Source: Actinopolyspora lacussalsi (GTDB lineage Bacteria; Actinomycetota; Actinomycetes; Mycobacteriales; Pseudonocardiaceae). Taken from it: a stretch of DNA of 64,000 nucleotides. Made by a program: the position numbers and the translations under genes. The DNA lies in NCBI GenBank assembly GCA_030803735.1, contig JAURUC010000001.1:4030001-4094000 (forward strand), given 5' to 3'. The notes beneath the pieces are model-generated. The model saw only the letters and a list, made by a program, of their open reading frames with translations, was not told where the DNA came from and did not search any database. Below, piece by piece: positions 9,264 to 18,410 of the stretch. The first letter of the stretch is position 1, and each line of letters begins with the position of its first letter.

Positions 9264-10210
9264 CGCGGATCTCCGTCGTCCTCGGAGTCCGAATCGGTCG
9301 GTTCCGCATCGGGTGATGTCTCGTTGGTGCCGGAGTCCGTCGAGTCGGTCTCCGCAGTGTCGGGCTCCGGTGGAACCACGGGAGCGGGCGGTTCGAACAG
9401 CGCGAGCTGCGCCGGATCGGGCGAGAGCACCTCGGTGCCGAAGGTGTGGGGTTCGGTGATCGCGTCCTCACGCGGTGTTCGCGCCGTTTCGGCGTCGAAT
9501 TCGACCGTGTTCGGTTCCTGGCCGGGCAGCAGAGCGGTTTCCGGTGCGGTCCCCCCGGCGCGGTGGGGTATCTCCCCGTTCGGTCCGGGCAGTCTGATCA
9601 CCGGGCCCGCCGCGAACCGGGGCGGGTCGGTGTTGCTGGCCAGCACCGTAGTTCCCGCGTCGGCGATCGCCTCCAGCGCCGCCCACACCCTGGTGCGCGC
9701 TGCTTCGGGGAGGCCGAGTTCCACGTCGTCGACCAGCAGCCCGGCGGGAAGTGCCGCCATGCCGAGCGCGACGGCCAGCAGCAGCCGCTCGCCGGGATGC
9801 AGCGAGTCGATCACGGCTTCGGGTTCGGGATCTATGCCGACCAGGTCGAACGCGTCCGAGATATCGTCGTGGTCCACCTTGGTGGTGATGCGCCGCTCGC
9901 GTACGGCTTCCCGCACGCGCCAGCGCCCCTCCAGCTCGAACCCGGGGCGCAGTCGTGCCGGTGCGATCAGGGTGCGTGCGCGCTTCGCGCCCTTCGGCAG
10001 TGACCGCCCGTCCACCTCGATCGTGCCCGTTATCGGGCGGAGCCTGCCGGACAGCGTCAGCAGCAGTGCGGTTCTGCCGGTTCCAGACGGCCCCGTCACG
10101 GTGGCCAGTTCCCCGGGGCGGATCTCGGCGTCGACATTGCTGAAGACCGGCCCCAGCGGTCCGCGCACGCTGATTCCGCGTGCGGTGATGGCCACCCCTG
10201 CGGTGCTCAT
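9260..10210 (-). CDS. Degenerate ABC-type ATPase paired with YhgE/Pip protein
   Basis: About 316 residues. The first 215 or so match an ABC ATPase, but the key residues are altered. Walker A reads GPSGTGRTA, with Arg for the invariant Lys. The signature is LHPGE instead of LSGGQ. Walker B ends VDDVE, without the Asp-Glu pair in its usual place. The last 100 residues are a low-complexity acidic Thr/Glu/Asp/Pro tail. The start is set by AGGGGGGTCG before the ATG at 10210; the 21 extra in-frame residues upstream are not convincing. It may bind nucleotide weakly or act as a structural partner of the downstream YhgE/Pip protein. Confidence 0.86.
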   Translation of the reverse strand: MSTAGVAITARGISVRGPLGPVFSNVDAEIRPGELATVTGPSGTGRTALLLTLSGRLRPITGTIEVDGRSLPKGAKRARTLIAPARLRPGFELEGRWRVREAVRERRITTKVDHDDISDAFDLVGIDPEPEAVIDSLHPGERLLLAVALGMAALPAGLLVDDVELGLPEAARTRVWAALEAIADAGTTVLASNTDPPRFAAGPVIRLPGPNGEIPHRAGGTAPETALLPGQEPNTVEFDAETARTPREDAITEPHTFGTEVLSPDPAQLALFEPPAPVVPPEPDTAETDSTDSGTNETSPDAEPTDSDSEDDGDPR

Positions 10211-10346
10211 CGACCCCCCTGGTGAACGGATCGGCTGCTGATCCAACGTGGACCCCAGCGCGATCCTCGGCAACTCGAGATCCGCCGGATCACATCCGCG
10301 AACCCGTTGCCGGGGTGGTCGTTAGGTCCCGACGCCCCCGGGGCAC

Positions 10347-11018
10347 TTACCTCTCGGAAGGGTCGATCGTCCTTCTGGCCAGTAGGAATGCCTGCCGGGT
10401 GTCCTCGGGGAAGTCGCCGTCCTCGTCGGGTTCGCGCAGCAGCCGTGCTCGCGGGGTGAGTCCGGCCCGGCTCAGCAGTTCGGCGACGTGCTCCGGCCGC
10501 CGCCGGTGGAAGTCCAGCGAGACCTCGTGGCCGCCCGCCTCGGTACGGTGCTTGATCCGGTCACCGACCTGGAAGGCGAGCTGGACGTATCCACCGGGCG
10601 CCAGCACGCGGTGGAATTCGGCGAACACCTCCGGCAGGTGCTCGTCCGGAACGTGGATGATCGAGTACCAGGCCACGATGCCGCCGAGTTCGCCGTCGTC
10701 GTGACCCAGCGCCCGCATCGATCCCTCGGTGAATCGCAGTCCCGGGTGAGTCCGCCGTGCCGCGGCGATCATTCCCGGTGACAGATCCATGCCGGAGACG
10801 TCCAGGCCGTGATCGGCCAGGTAGGCGGTCACGCGTCCCGGGCCGCATCCCACGTCCAGCACCGGTCCGCCCGCGTCCCGCGCGAGCTCGGCGAAGCCGT
10901 CCAGCATCGCGCGGTCCAGCGGTTTGGCGGCCAGTTCGCCCCGGATCCACTCGGTGTAGGTATCGGCAGCCGCGTCGTAGGACCACCGGGTGCGATGCGC
11001 GAAGTCGTGATCGGTCAT
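10347..11018 (-). CDS. Class I SAM-dependent methyltransferase
   Basis: 223 residues with the Rossmann methyltransferase signature VLDVGCGPGRVTAYLAD (motif I, about residue 55), an acidic motif II end (GMDLSPGMI), and HRVLAPGGYVQLAFQ (motif post-III). It matches the ubiE/Methyltransf_11 group. The substrate is not predictable. It lies alone between the ATPase operon and mutY on the same strand. Confidence 0.9.
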   Translation of the reverse strand: MTDHDFAHRTRWSYDAAADTYTEWIRGELAAKPLDRAMLDGFAELARDAGGPVLDVGCGPGRVTAYLADHGLDVSGMDLSPGMIAAARRTHPGLRFTEGSMRALGHDDGELGGIVAWYSIIHVPDEHLPEVFAEFHRVLAPGGYVQLAFQVGDRIKHRTEAGGHEVSLDFHRRRPEHVAELLSRAGLTPRARLLREPDEDGDFPEDTRQAFLLARRTIDPSER

Positions 11019-11142
11019 GCCGGAATCGTAGTGGGCGAAGATCGGCGAGCGAGTCGTCCGAGCGATCGTGGCCGGCCTCGGTTAGCGGGTGGCGAGGAAC
11101 CGTCCCACCATCGCCGGGACCGCGCGACGACGCGCCGCGCCG

Positions 11143-12081
11143 TCACTCCTCGCCGGGCAGCCCGAACCTGCCGTCCTCGGTCTGTTCCAGCAGCCCGTCC
11201 ACCAGCAGCGAGTCCAGCGCCCGATCGCGCTGGGCGGCGTCGTGCCACACCGCGTCCAGCTCGGGGCGTTGCACCGGTCCTTCCGAACGCCGCAGCACGT
11301 CCAGCAGCAGTCCGCGCACCTGGCGGTCGGTCCCGGCGAAGCGCTGCACCTTCTTCGGCGGTCCGGCGTAGGCGGGACGACCGGCGTGCTGCCAGGCGCA
11401 GTCCGCGACGATGGGGCAGATCTCGCAACCAGGCGACCTCACGGTGCACACGGTCTGCCCGAGTTCCATCAGTGCCGCTGACAGCCGTGCCGCGTCGCGG
11501 TCGTCCGAGGGGAGCAGCGCGTCGACATCGGCCAGATCCCGGTTGGGTGAGGGATTGCCCGCGTCGCCCTCCCCGTGCACGGCGCGCGCGACGACCCTGC
11601 GCACGTTGGTGTCCACCACCGGGGCCCGCTTGCCGTAGGCGAAGGCGGCCACCGCGCGAGCGGTGTAGGTTCCCACGCCGGGCAGCGCCAGCAGGGTGTC
11701 CACATCGGAGGGAACGGTGTCGTCGTGTTCCGATGCGATGGCGCTCGCGGCCTCGTGCAGCCGCATCGCGCGACGCGGATACCCGAGTTTGCCCCAGGCG
11801 CGCAGCACTTCGGCCTGGCTAGTCGCCGCGAGGTCGGAGGGCTTGGGCCAGCGCGCCATCCACTCCCGCCAGATCGGCATGACCCTGGCGACCGGGGTCT
11901 GTTGCAGCATGGTCTCGCTGACCAGCACGCCCCAGCCGTCGACCTCGGGGCCGCGCCACGGCAGGTCGCGGGCCTCGGCGGCGAACCACTCGATCAGATC
12001 GTCGGTGTTGATCGTGCTGGTCCGTCCGGGTGCGGCGTTCTTCGCGACGGATTCGGCCGGTCGCGCGTTCTGATTAGTCAT
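11143..12081 (-). CDS. mutY: A/G-specific adenine glycosylase MutY
   Basis: 312 residues. Removes adenine mispaired with 8-oxoguanine or guanine in base-excision repair. Visible are the N-terminal DLPWRG, the helix-hairpin-helix LPGVGTYTARAVAAFA, the catalytic VVDTNVRRV, and the four cysteines of the [4Fe-4S] loop (CTVRSPGCEICPIVADC). The C-terminal NUDIX-like 8-oxoG recognition domain is short, as in other actinobacterial MutY. The start ATG has GAGGGG upstream. Its neighbours match the M. tuberculosis mutY-canB region. Confidence 0.96.
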   Translation of the reverse strand: MTNQNARPAESVAKNAAPGRTSTINTDDLIEWFAAEARDLPWRGPEVDGWGVLVSETMLQQTPVARVMPIWREWMARWPKPSDLAATSQAEVLRAWGKLGYPRRAMRLHEAASAIASEHDDTVPSDVDTLLALPGVGTYTARAVAAFAYGKRAPVVDTNVRRVVARAVHGEGDAGNPSPNRDLADVDALLPSDDRDAARLSAALMELGQTVCTVRSPGCEICPIVADCAWQHAGRPAYAGPPKKVQRFAGTDRQVRGLLLDVLRRSEGPVQRPELDAVWHDAAQRDRALDSLLVDGLLEQTEDGRFGLPGEE

Positions 12082-12200
12082 GACCCCTCGATAGTGCCAT
12101 GACCCGGATTTCCATTAACCGTGCCTCGGCAGCGACAGATCCTCGGCATCGGCGCTCCCCGCCGCCGAATCGCCGTCGGTGACCGCACGGCGGGGGCGCC

Positions 12201-12403
12201 GTCAATTTCCCACGAAATCGCCGGGCCGCTTCGACACGGGCCGCGCTCCCACCACCCCCAGCAGAGCCGAGCTCCCACTACTCACGCGGTCGGCACCGCC
12301 GCGGGTTCTCCGGTGCGGTTCTCGCGAGGACGCCGGAGACGTGGTGTAGGTCGCTACCCGATGTCGCCGGACCCGCAGCGAGAGCCGTGCCAGAGGTTCC
12401 GCC
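12201..12403 (-). repeat. Dispersed intergenic repeat, copy C (inverted)
   Basis: The same element as at 6569 and 17424, on the opposite strand. The palindrome end (GTCAATTTCCCACGAAATCGC) is on the left and the GGCGGAACCTCTGGCACGG end on the right. With it, the 362-base gap between mutY and the carbonic anhydrase gene is accounted for; no gene is seen there. Confidence 0.8.
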
Positions 12404-12443
12404 AAGTGAGTACCCAGGCAACCCACTCCGGGCCTCTCCCGAT

Positions 12444-12941
12444 TCAAGAGGCGGTGTCGACCTCGTGCAGCTCGTCGGTGTCGATGTCGTGCACGAACGC
12501 GCGCACACTCGTGGTCTCGGTCAGGAAGGGGCTGTTGAGCACCCGCCGGACGGACTGGCGCAGGTCCCGCTCGGTGTCGGTGAAGGTCTCCACCGACCAG
12601 CTCGGCCGCTGCCCGGTCGCGTCCTCCAACTCCTGCTTGAAGTCGGCTTCGGCGAACGTTCCCATGCCGCAGCGGGTGTGGTGCATCAGCATCACCTCGG
12701 TGGTGCCGAGCTTGCGCTGGCTCACCGACAGCGAGCGGAGCACGTCGTCGGTGACGATCCCGCCCGCGTTGCGCAGTACGTGTGCCTCGCCGGAGTTCAA
12801 CCCCAGGGTGCGGACGGGGTCGATCCGGCAGTCCATACAGGTGACCACCGCGGTGCACAGCTCGGGAGCTCCGGGGACCTGGCCGTCCCACTTCTCCTCG
12901 TGCTTGCTGTTGCGTCGCAGCAGTTCGTCGGTCGCGGTCAT
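12444..12941 (-). CDS. Beta-class carbonic anhydrase
   Basis: 165 residues. Interconverts CO2 and bicarbonate. The zinc ligands are plain: CMDCRID (Cys and the Asp-Arg dyad) and MHHTRCGM (His, Cys). The short length resembles the M. tuberculosis Rv1284 type rather than the longer CanB, although gene order corresponds to canB. The start ATG at 12941 has GAGGAG seven bases upstream; the extra in-frame stretch further upstream is cysteine/arginine-rich and unlikely to be translated. Confidence 0.93.
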   Translation of the reverse strand: MTATDELLRRNSKHEEKWDGQVPGAPELCTAVVTCMDCRIDPVRTLGLNSGEAHVLRNAGGIVTDDVLRSLSVSQRKLGTTEVMLMHHTRCGMGTFAEADFKQELEDATGQRPSWSVETFTDTERDLRQSVRRVLNSPFLTETTSVRAFVHDIDTDELHEVDTAS

Positions 12942-13082
12942 CGGGCAGCTCCTCGAACCGGTAACACCGACCCGGGTGGTCGGTTGTGCGGGAAGTTGTC
13001 GCCGCGTACACGCACACGGACTCTCGCGGTCGAGCATACCCGCCGAGATCGTCCGTGTCCGCGAACACGTCGGCCGGGTCGG

Positions 13083-14456
13083 TCAGCTGCTCCGCAGCGC
13101 CCGCAGCGCGCCCCGCAGGTCGCCGACCTCGACGGCCTTGATCCCGGCGGGTGGTTGTCCGCTGTCCGGTGGCACCAGCGCGTACTCGAATCCGAGCCGA
13201 GCGGCTTCGGCCAGCCTGCGTCCCACCGCATTGACCCGGCGCACCTCACCGGCGAGCCCGACCTCGCCCACCGCGATCGTGTTCGCGCGCGGCGGCACGT
13301 CCAGTTTCGCGGAGGCCACGGCCAACGCGATGGCCAGGTCGATCGCGGGTTCGGTGATCTTCATGCCGCCGACCGTGGCGGCGTAGACGTCCTGGTCACC
13401 GGTCTTGATGTTGCCGCGCTTGTCGAGCACCGCGAGCATCATCGACAACCGGGCCGAATCCAGCCCGCTCACCGCCCTGCGCGGCATGTTCATCTGGGTG
13501 GGGCTGACCAGCGCCTGCACCTCGGCGAGCAGTGGACGTTTGCCCTCCACTACCACCGTCACGGCGGTGCCCGGCACCAGGTTCTGCCGTCCGTTGACGA
13601 ACAGTCCGGACGGGTCGGTCACCTCGGCGATCCCGTCGTCGCCCTGTTCGAAGCAGCCGACCTCGTCGGCGGGGCCGAACCGGTTCTTGACCCCGCGCAG
13701 CATCCGCAGCGTGGAGTGCTCGTCCCCCTCGAACTGCAGCACCACGTCGACCAGGTGCTCCAGCACTCGCGGACCGGCCACCGCACCGTCCTTGGTGACG
13801 TGTCCCACGAGGATCACCGGCAGGCCGCGCTCCTTCGCCAGCGCCACAAGCGCGGTGGTCACGGCACGCACCTGGGTGACTCCGCCGGGTGTGCCATCGG
13901 CCTCACCGGACTGCACCGTCTGGATCGAGTCCACGATCAACAGTCCGGGGCGCAGTTGTTCCACGTGCCCGACGACGGCGGAGAGGTCGCTCTCGGCGCC
14001 GAGGTAGAGCTCGTCGTGCAGCGAGTCGGTGCGTTCGGCGCGCAGCCTCACCTGGCCCGCCGACTCCTCCCCGGTGACGTACAGCGAGCGGCCCCCGGAG
14101 CCGCCCGCGGCCCAGCGGTACGCGGTCTCCAGCAGGAGTGTGGACTTTCCCACACCGGGCTCGCCCGCGAGCAGGACCACGGCCCCCGGCACGATGCCGC
14201 CGCCGAGCACCCGGTCCAGTTCGGCGATCCCGGTGGGGACCGCGCGGGCGGACTCCAGATCCACCTCGGCGATGGGGCGAGCGGGAGAGCCGGGTTCGGC
14301 GCTGCCGACTTTGGACAGTGCGGCGGGCTGGGCGGAGGCTTCCTCCAGCGTTCCCCAGTTCGCGCAGTCCGGGCACTGGCCGACCCACTTGGTAACCGTG
14401 CGGCCACACTCGGTGCACCGATAGCCGTTTCCGGCACGCGTGTTCTTGGTAGCCAC
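13083..14456 (-). CDS. radA: DNA repair protein RadA
   Basis: 457 residues. A RecA-like ATPase that drives branch migration in recombinational repair. Domains in order: N-terminal C4 zinc finger (CTECGRTVTKWVGQCPDC), RecA core with Walker A GEPGVGKST, the RadA-specific KNRFG motif (GVKNRFGPADE, about residue 253), and a C-terminal Lon-protease-like domain. Length is normal. In most actinobacteria disA follows radA; here the next gene on the strand is the carbonic anhydrase after 141 bases. Confidence 0.97.
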   Translation of the reverse strand: MATKNTRAGNGYRCTECGRTVTKWVGQCPDCANWGTLEEASAQPAALSKVGSAEPGSPARPIAEVDLESARAVPTGIAELDRVLGGGIVPGAVVLLAGEPGVGKSTLLLETAYRWAAGGSGGRSLYVTGEESAGQVRLRAERTDSLHDELYLGAESDLSAVVGHVEQLRPGLLIVDSIQTVQSGEADGTPGGVTQVRAVTTALVALAKERGLPVILVGHVTKDGAVAGPRVLEHLVDVVLQFEGDEHSTLRMLRGVKNRFGPADEVGCFEQGDDGIAEVTDPSGLFVNGRQNLVPGTAVTVVVEGKRPLLAEVQALVSPTQMNMPRRAVSGLDSARLSMMLAVLDKRGNIKTGDQDVYAATVGGMKITEPAIDLAIALAVASAKLDVPPRANTIAVGEVGLAGEVRRVNAVGRRLAEAARLGFEYALVPPDSGQPPAGIKAVEVGDLRGALRALRSS

Positions 14457-14542
14457 GTGGGCAGACTAACCGGTGGTCACGACACGTTCGGGACGGCCCG
14501 CGCGGCGCACGGCAGTCCGCCGCGCGCCGGGGACGTCGAGTT

Positions 14543-15343
14543 TCACGCGCCGGTGGACTGCCCGGTTTCGGCGTTCTGGTCGGAACCGCTCGAATCGTCG
14601 GAGGAGTTCTCGTCGCTCTGGCCGGAGTCGCCGGACTGCTCGGAGCCACTGGACTCGCCGGACCCGCTCGATTCGCCCGACTCGCCGGACCCGTGGGACT
14701 CACCGGATCCGCTCGACCCGCCGGAGTGACCCGACTCGTCGCCGGTGCCCGTTCCACCGCCACCGTGCGGGCTGCCGTACTCCGGCCTCGGCTCGGGGCT
14801 GGCGCCGATCGGGACCTGCAGGGTCACCGCGCCCGCGTTGGCGAAGGTGAACTCGACCGGAATCGTCACCCCCGGCCGGATGCCCTGGGTCAGCCCTTCG
14901 AGGGAGATTCGTACCGTCTCGCGCTGGTCGTCGCCGGTGGCCTCGGCAGCGGTGATCTTGCTCGAATCCGCGCTGTCCGAGACCGCGTAGAGCCTGGTTC
15001 CCGCGGGAATCCGCTGGGTTCCGCTGATCTCCGCCGACCGCGCGTAGCTACTGCTGACACCGACCAGCCTGTCCTGCTGCTCGCCACCGTTGATCAGAAC
15101 GGTCTCGATCGGTGCGTTCGACCCCTCCGGGTAGACCGATTCCCCCTCCGGGTAGCTCAGGGTCGCGTCCCGAACGGACATGGTCTTCGCGTCGGCGCTC
15201 GCACCGTAGATGGCGGCGACCTGCTGCGAGGTCTCGGCCTGCTGGCCGGTGGCGCAGCCGGAGAGCGCGGCGACGGCGCCCAGGCCGACGACCGCGGGTA
15301 CCAACCGCTGGCGAACTGCCTTGCTGTGCTGTGGGCGGCTCAC
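14543..15343 (-). CDS. LpqE-like lipoprotein with acidic Ser/Gly tail
   Basis: 266 residues from the GTG at 15343. The signal peptide ends in the lipobox ALSGC (Cys near residue 32), predicting lipidation and surface location. A beta-rich domain of about 150 residues resembles the PCuAC/DUF461 fold of mycobacterial LpqE, which lies in the same position between radA and carD. The final 90 residues are almost entirely Ser, Gly, Glu and Asp. An in-frame extension to 15487 exists but would put 48 non-signal residues before the signal peptide; GGAAGGA upstream of the GTG supports the shorter form. A role in copper handling would be only an inference from the fold. Confidence 0.85.
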   Translation of the reverse strand: MSRPQHSKAVRQRLVPAVVGLGAVAALSGCATGQQAETSQQVAAIYGASADAKTMSVRDATLSYPEGESVYPEGSNAPIETVLINGGEQQDRLVGVSSSYARSAEISGTQRIPAGTRLYAVSDSADSSKITAAEATGDDQRETVRISLEGLTQGIRPGVTIPVEFTFANAGAVTLQVPIGASPEPRPEYGSPHGGGGTGTGDESGHSGGSSGSGESHGSGESGESSGSGESSGSEQSGDSGQSDENSSDDSSGSDQNAETGQSTGA

Positions 15344-15630
15344 GGATGCAGCGTCCTTCCTGCTTGCCGGACAACCGGGTATGAGCCTAAACCGTTGTCG
15401 TCGGCGATGTTGGTCGCACCCCGGCGGATGTGCCGTGCGTCCCGTTCGCGGGGCCGTTCCCGGGCACGGAACCCCTGCCTTGCGCACCGGGGAAGCCGGG
15501 CCGCATGCACGGGGGAAGCCGGGTTGTCAACCCCCTGATCGTCGTCTGACCTGCAACGAAGATGTCGAGCCCGTCGAAGTGGCGTTGCTGACCATGCTAG
15601 ACTGGACACAGCGAAAGGGGCAGAGGACAC

Positions 15631-16119
15631 ATGGTTTTCAAGGTCGGAGAGACCGTCGTCTACCCGCGTCACGGCGCTGCGCTGATCGAGGCAGTCGAGA
15701 CACGTGTAATCAAGGGCGAAGAAAAACAGTACCTCGTACTTCGGGTCGAAAAAGACAACCTCACCGTTCGTCTTCCCGCCGAGAACGCCGAGCACGTCGG
15801 GGTGCGAGACGTGGTCGGCCAGGAGGGTCTCGATCACGTTTTCGACGTGCTGCGTTCTGATCATACCGAGGAGCCCACCAACTGGTCGCGTCGGTACAAG
15901 GCGAACGTCGAGAAGCTCGCCTCCGGTGACGTGAACAAGGTGGCCGAAGTGGTGCGTGATCTCTGGCGGCGCGAGCAGGATCGCGGGCTGTCCGCGGGCG
16001 AGAAGCGGATGCTGATGAAGGCCCGGCAGATCCTGGTCAGCGAGTTGGCGCTGGCGGAGGGCACCGACGAGGGCAAGGCCGAGAGTCTGCTGGACGAAGT
16101 CCTGGCGACGACGGTCTGA
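15631..16119 (+). CDS. carD: CarD-family RNA polymerase-binding transcription factor
   Basis: 162 residues. It binds the RNA polymerase beta subunit and the promoter's upstream bubble edge to stabilise open complexes, notably at rRNA promoters. The N-terminal Tudor-like domain ([20 protein letters not shown]) and the helical C-terminal domain containing [17 protein letters not shown] with the wedge Trp are both complete. It is first in an apparent operon with ispD, 16 bases downstream, and ispF. Confidence 0.97.
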   Translation: MVFKVGETVVYPRHGAALIEAVETRVIKGEEKQYLVLRVEKDNLTVRLPAENAEHVGVRDVVGQEGLDHVFDVLRSDHTEEPTNWSRRYKANVEKLASGDVNKVAEVVRDLWRREQDRGLSAGEKRMLMKARQILVSELALAEGTDEGKAESLLDEVLATTV

Positions 16120-16135
16120 CGACTATCCGAGCAGT

Positions 16136-16906
16136 GTGGACACCGTAGCGCTGGTTCCGGCCGCCGGGCGGGGTACCCGTCTCGGTGCCGGTGTTCCCAA
16201 AGCACTGGTTCGAGTTCTCGGGCAGTCCCTGCTCTCGCGTGCGGTCCGTGGTCTGTTGGATTCGGGGAGTGTGGGGCACGTCGTAGTGGCCGCCGCACCG
16301 GATCAACTCGACCTGATGGGCCGCGAGGTGCGAGACCTCGGCGAACGGGTGCACGTCGTTCCCGGTGGCGGTGAGCGCACCGACTCCGTTCGTACGGCGT
16401 TACGTGCCGCGGACCGGTTGGTGCCTTCGGCGGAGATCGTGCTGGTGCACGACGCCGCTCGTGCGTTCACTCCCGCCCGGGTGATCCGCGACGTGGTCGC
16501 CGCGGTCGAACGGGGCGCTCCTGCCGTGGTGCCGACGTTGTCCGTGGCGGACACGATCAAACGGGTCGACGACGAGGGCGTGGTGGCCGAGACCGTGGAC
16601 CGCTCGCGGCTCCGCACGGTGCAGACCCCGCAGGGGTTCACCGTCGACGTTCTCCGCGAGGCTTACGGGGCGGCCGGGGAAGTGGCCACCGACGACGCCG
16701 GTCTGGTGGAACGACTGGGGTACCCGGTGGAAACGGTCGCCGGTCACACCAACGCCCTGAAAGTGACCACTTCCTTCGATCTGGCCGTGGCCGAGGCCGT
16801 GCTGGCCGCCGGGCCGGTCGAACTGCCCGAATCCCGGGTGGACACTCTCGGTCATTCGAACGACACGGGAAGTGACGCTCCCGAAAGGTGCGGTGACGAG
16901 TCGTGA
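16136..16906 (+). CDS. ispD: 2-C-methyl-D-erythritol 4-phosphate cytidylyltransferase
   Basis: 256 residues, third step of the MEP isoprenoid pathway (CTP plus MEP gives CDP-ME). It shows the nucleotide-binding [16 protein letters not shown], the VLVHDAAR motif and RTVQTPQGF. It starts at a GTG 16 bases after carD and ends in a four-base GTGA overlap with ispF. The C-terminal 30 residues are longer than usual and unstructured. Confidence 0.96.
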   Translation: MDTVALVPAAGRGTRLGAGVPKALVRVLGQSLLSRAVRGLLDSGSVGHVVVAAAPDQLDLMGREVRDLGERVHVVPGGGERTDSVRTALRAADRLVPSAEIVLVHDAARAFTPARVIRDVVAAVERGAPAVVPTLSVADTIKRVDDEGVVAETVDRSRLRTVQTPQGFTVDVLREAYGAAGEVATDDAGLVERLGYPVETVAGHTNALKVTTSFDLAVAEAVLAAGPVELPESRVDTLGHSNDTGSDAPERCGDES

Positions 16907-17391
16907 GTGCCGAGCCGTCACCGATCGGGCTACCCCGTATCGGTCAGGGTGTCGATGTTCATCCGATCGTGGAGGGCAGGCCGTGCTGGATGGCCGGACT
17001 CCACTGGCCGGACCGCGACGGCTGCTCCGGGCACTCCGACGGTGACGTCGCGAGCCACGCTCTCTGCGACGCGGTGCTGGCCGCGGCGGGACTGGGGGAT
17101 CTCGGTTCGGTGTTCGGCACCGGCGATCAGCGGTGGTCCGGGGCGCACGGTGTTGATTTCCTGGCGCACGTGCGTGGCCTGCTCGCCGATGAGGGGCGCA
17201 GGCTCGGCAACGCCTCGGTGCAGGTGATCGGCAACGCCCCCCGGATAGGCGACCGCAGGGCGGAGGCCGGTGCCGTGCTCGGCGAGGCGCTCGGTGGCGA
17301 GGTCTCGGTTTCCGGCACCACCACCGACGGGCTCGGACTCACCGGAAGAGGTGAAGGGATCGCCGCCATCGCCACCGCGTTGGTTTATTGA
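16903..17391 (+). CDS. ispF: 2-C-methyl-D-erythritol 2,4-cyclodiphosphate synthase
   Basis: 162 residues. Cyclises CDP-ME 2-phosphate in the MEP pathway as a trimer. The zinc ligands DVH ([10 protein letters not shown]) and the His of [17 protein letters not shown] are present, as is the C-terminal [17 protein letters not shown] nucleotide loop. GTG start overlapping the ispD stop. The operon probably ends here, with dispersed repeat copy B directly downstream. Confidence 0.96.
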   Translation: MSAEPSPIGLPRIGQGVDVHPIVEGRPCWMAGLHWPDRDGCSGHSDGDVASHALCDAVLAAAGLGDLGSVFGTGDQRWSGAHGVDFLAHVRGLLADEGRRLGNASVQVIGNAPRIGDRRAEAGAVLGEALGGEVSVSGTTTDGLGLTGRGEGIAAIATALVY

Positions 17392-17423
17392 ATCGGCGGC
17401 TCGGGTTGCCTGGCGGTGTGGGT

Positions 17424-17602
17424 GGCGGAACCTCTGGCACGGCTCTCGCTGCGGGTCCGGCGACATCGGGTAGCGACCTACACAACGTCTCCGGCGTCCT
17501 CGCGAGAGCCGCACCGGAGAACCCGCGGCGGTGCGAGCTGCGTGCGTGGTGGGGCTCGGCCCCGCGTCGAAGTGCCCTGGCGATTTCGCGAGAAATTGAC
17601 GC
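17424..17602 (+). repeat. Dispersed intergenic repeat, copy B
   Basis: Begins GGCGGAACCTCTGGCACGG and ends GCGATTTCGCGAGAAATTG. The last 23 bases are identical to copy A at 6751. It fills most of the 328 bases between ispF and the HAD gene, and no gene is seen there. Confidence 0.8.
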
Positions 17603-17719
17603 AGTCGGAGGTTCCGCCACGCGACCAGCTACGGAAAGCGAGCCGCCGACCGCACGAAAGTGGTGATGTTCACCGCATCGGCGGGACGGTGAGGTGGTGT
17701 GCACCAGTACCGTGGAACC

Positions 17720-18409
17720 GTGACCGTGCGCGCAGTGCTCTTCGACTTTTCCGGCACCCTGTTCCGGCTGGAGCAGGACGAGTCCTGGTTGGCCGGGGTG
17801 ACCGACGAGTCCGGGAAGCAGTGGGACCTGGAGGCCCAGACCGAGCTGATGCGGCGGATGACCGCCCCCACGCAGCAGGTGGTCAAGCTCTCCCAGGAGT
17901 ACCAGCAGGCATGGGACGAGCGGGACCTCTACCCGGACCAGCACCGCAAGGTCTACCTGGAGGTGCTGCGCAGCTCCGGCCTCACCGAACCGGCACAGGC
18001 CGAGGCGCTCTACTCGCGGCTGATCGATCCGGACTGCTGGACTCCTTATCCCGACGCGGCCCCCGTGGTGCGGCGGCTGCACGAGGCGGGTATCCGCACC
18101 GCGGTCATCAGTAACATCGCCTTCGACATCCGACCCGCGCTGGACCGCGTCGGTATCGGTGATCTCTTCGACTCGGTGCTGATGTCCTACGTCGAAGGTG
18201 TGATCAAGCCCGATCCGAAGCTGTTCCTGCGTGCCTGCGAGCGGATCGACGTCGAGCCGGAGCAGGCACTGATGATCGGTGACAGCGTCGAGGCCGACGG
18301 CGCCGCCACCGAGGTGGGCTGCCGGTTCGCCCACGTCGAACCTTCCCCGACCGACGAGCGGCCGGACGCGTTGCTGCGGGCCGTCGTCGATCACGGCGTG
18401 TCGCTGTGA
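17720..18409 (+). CDS. HAD-superfamily hydrolase with altered motif I
   Basis: 229 residues. A Rossmann HAD core with a helical cap. Motif I reads DFSGT: the nucleophile Asp is kept but the usual acid/base Asp two places on is Ser. Motif II is VISNIA, motif III Lys is in GVIKPDPKLF, and motif IV is MIGDSVEADG. The substitution could shift it from phosphatase to another HAD chemistry, or slow turnover. The GTG at 17720 is chosen since the preceding in-frame seven codons add nothing to the fold. Confidence 0.85.
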   Translation: MTVRAVLFDFSGTLFRLEQDESWLAGVTDESGKQWDLEAQTELMRRMTAPTQQVVKLSQEYQQAWDERDLYPDQHRKVYLEVLRSSGLTEPAQAEALYSRLIDPDCWTPYPDAAPVVRRLHEAGIRTAVISNIAFDIRPALDRVGIGDLFDSVLMSYVEGVIKPDPKLFLRACERIDVEPEQALMIGDSVEADGAATEVGCRFAHVEPSPTDERPDALLRAVVDHGVSL

Positions 18410-18410
18410 C

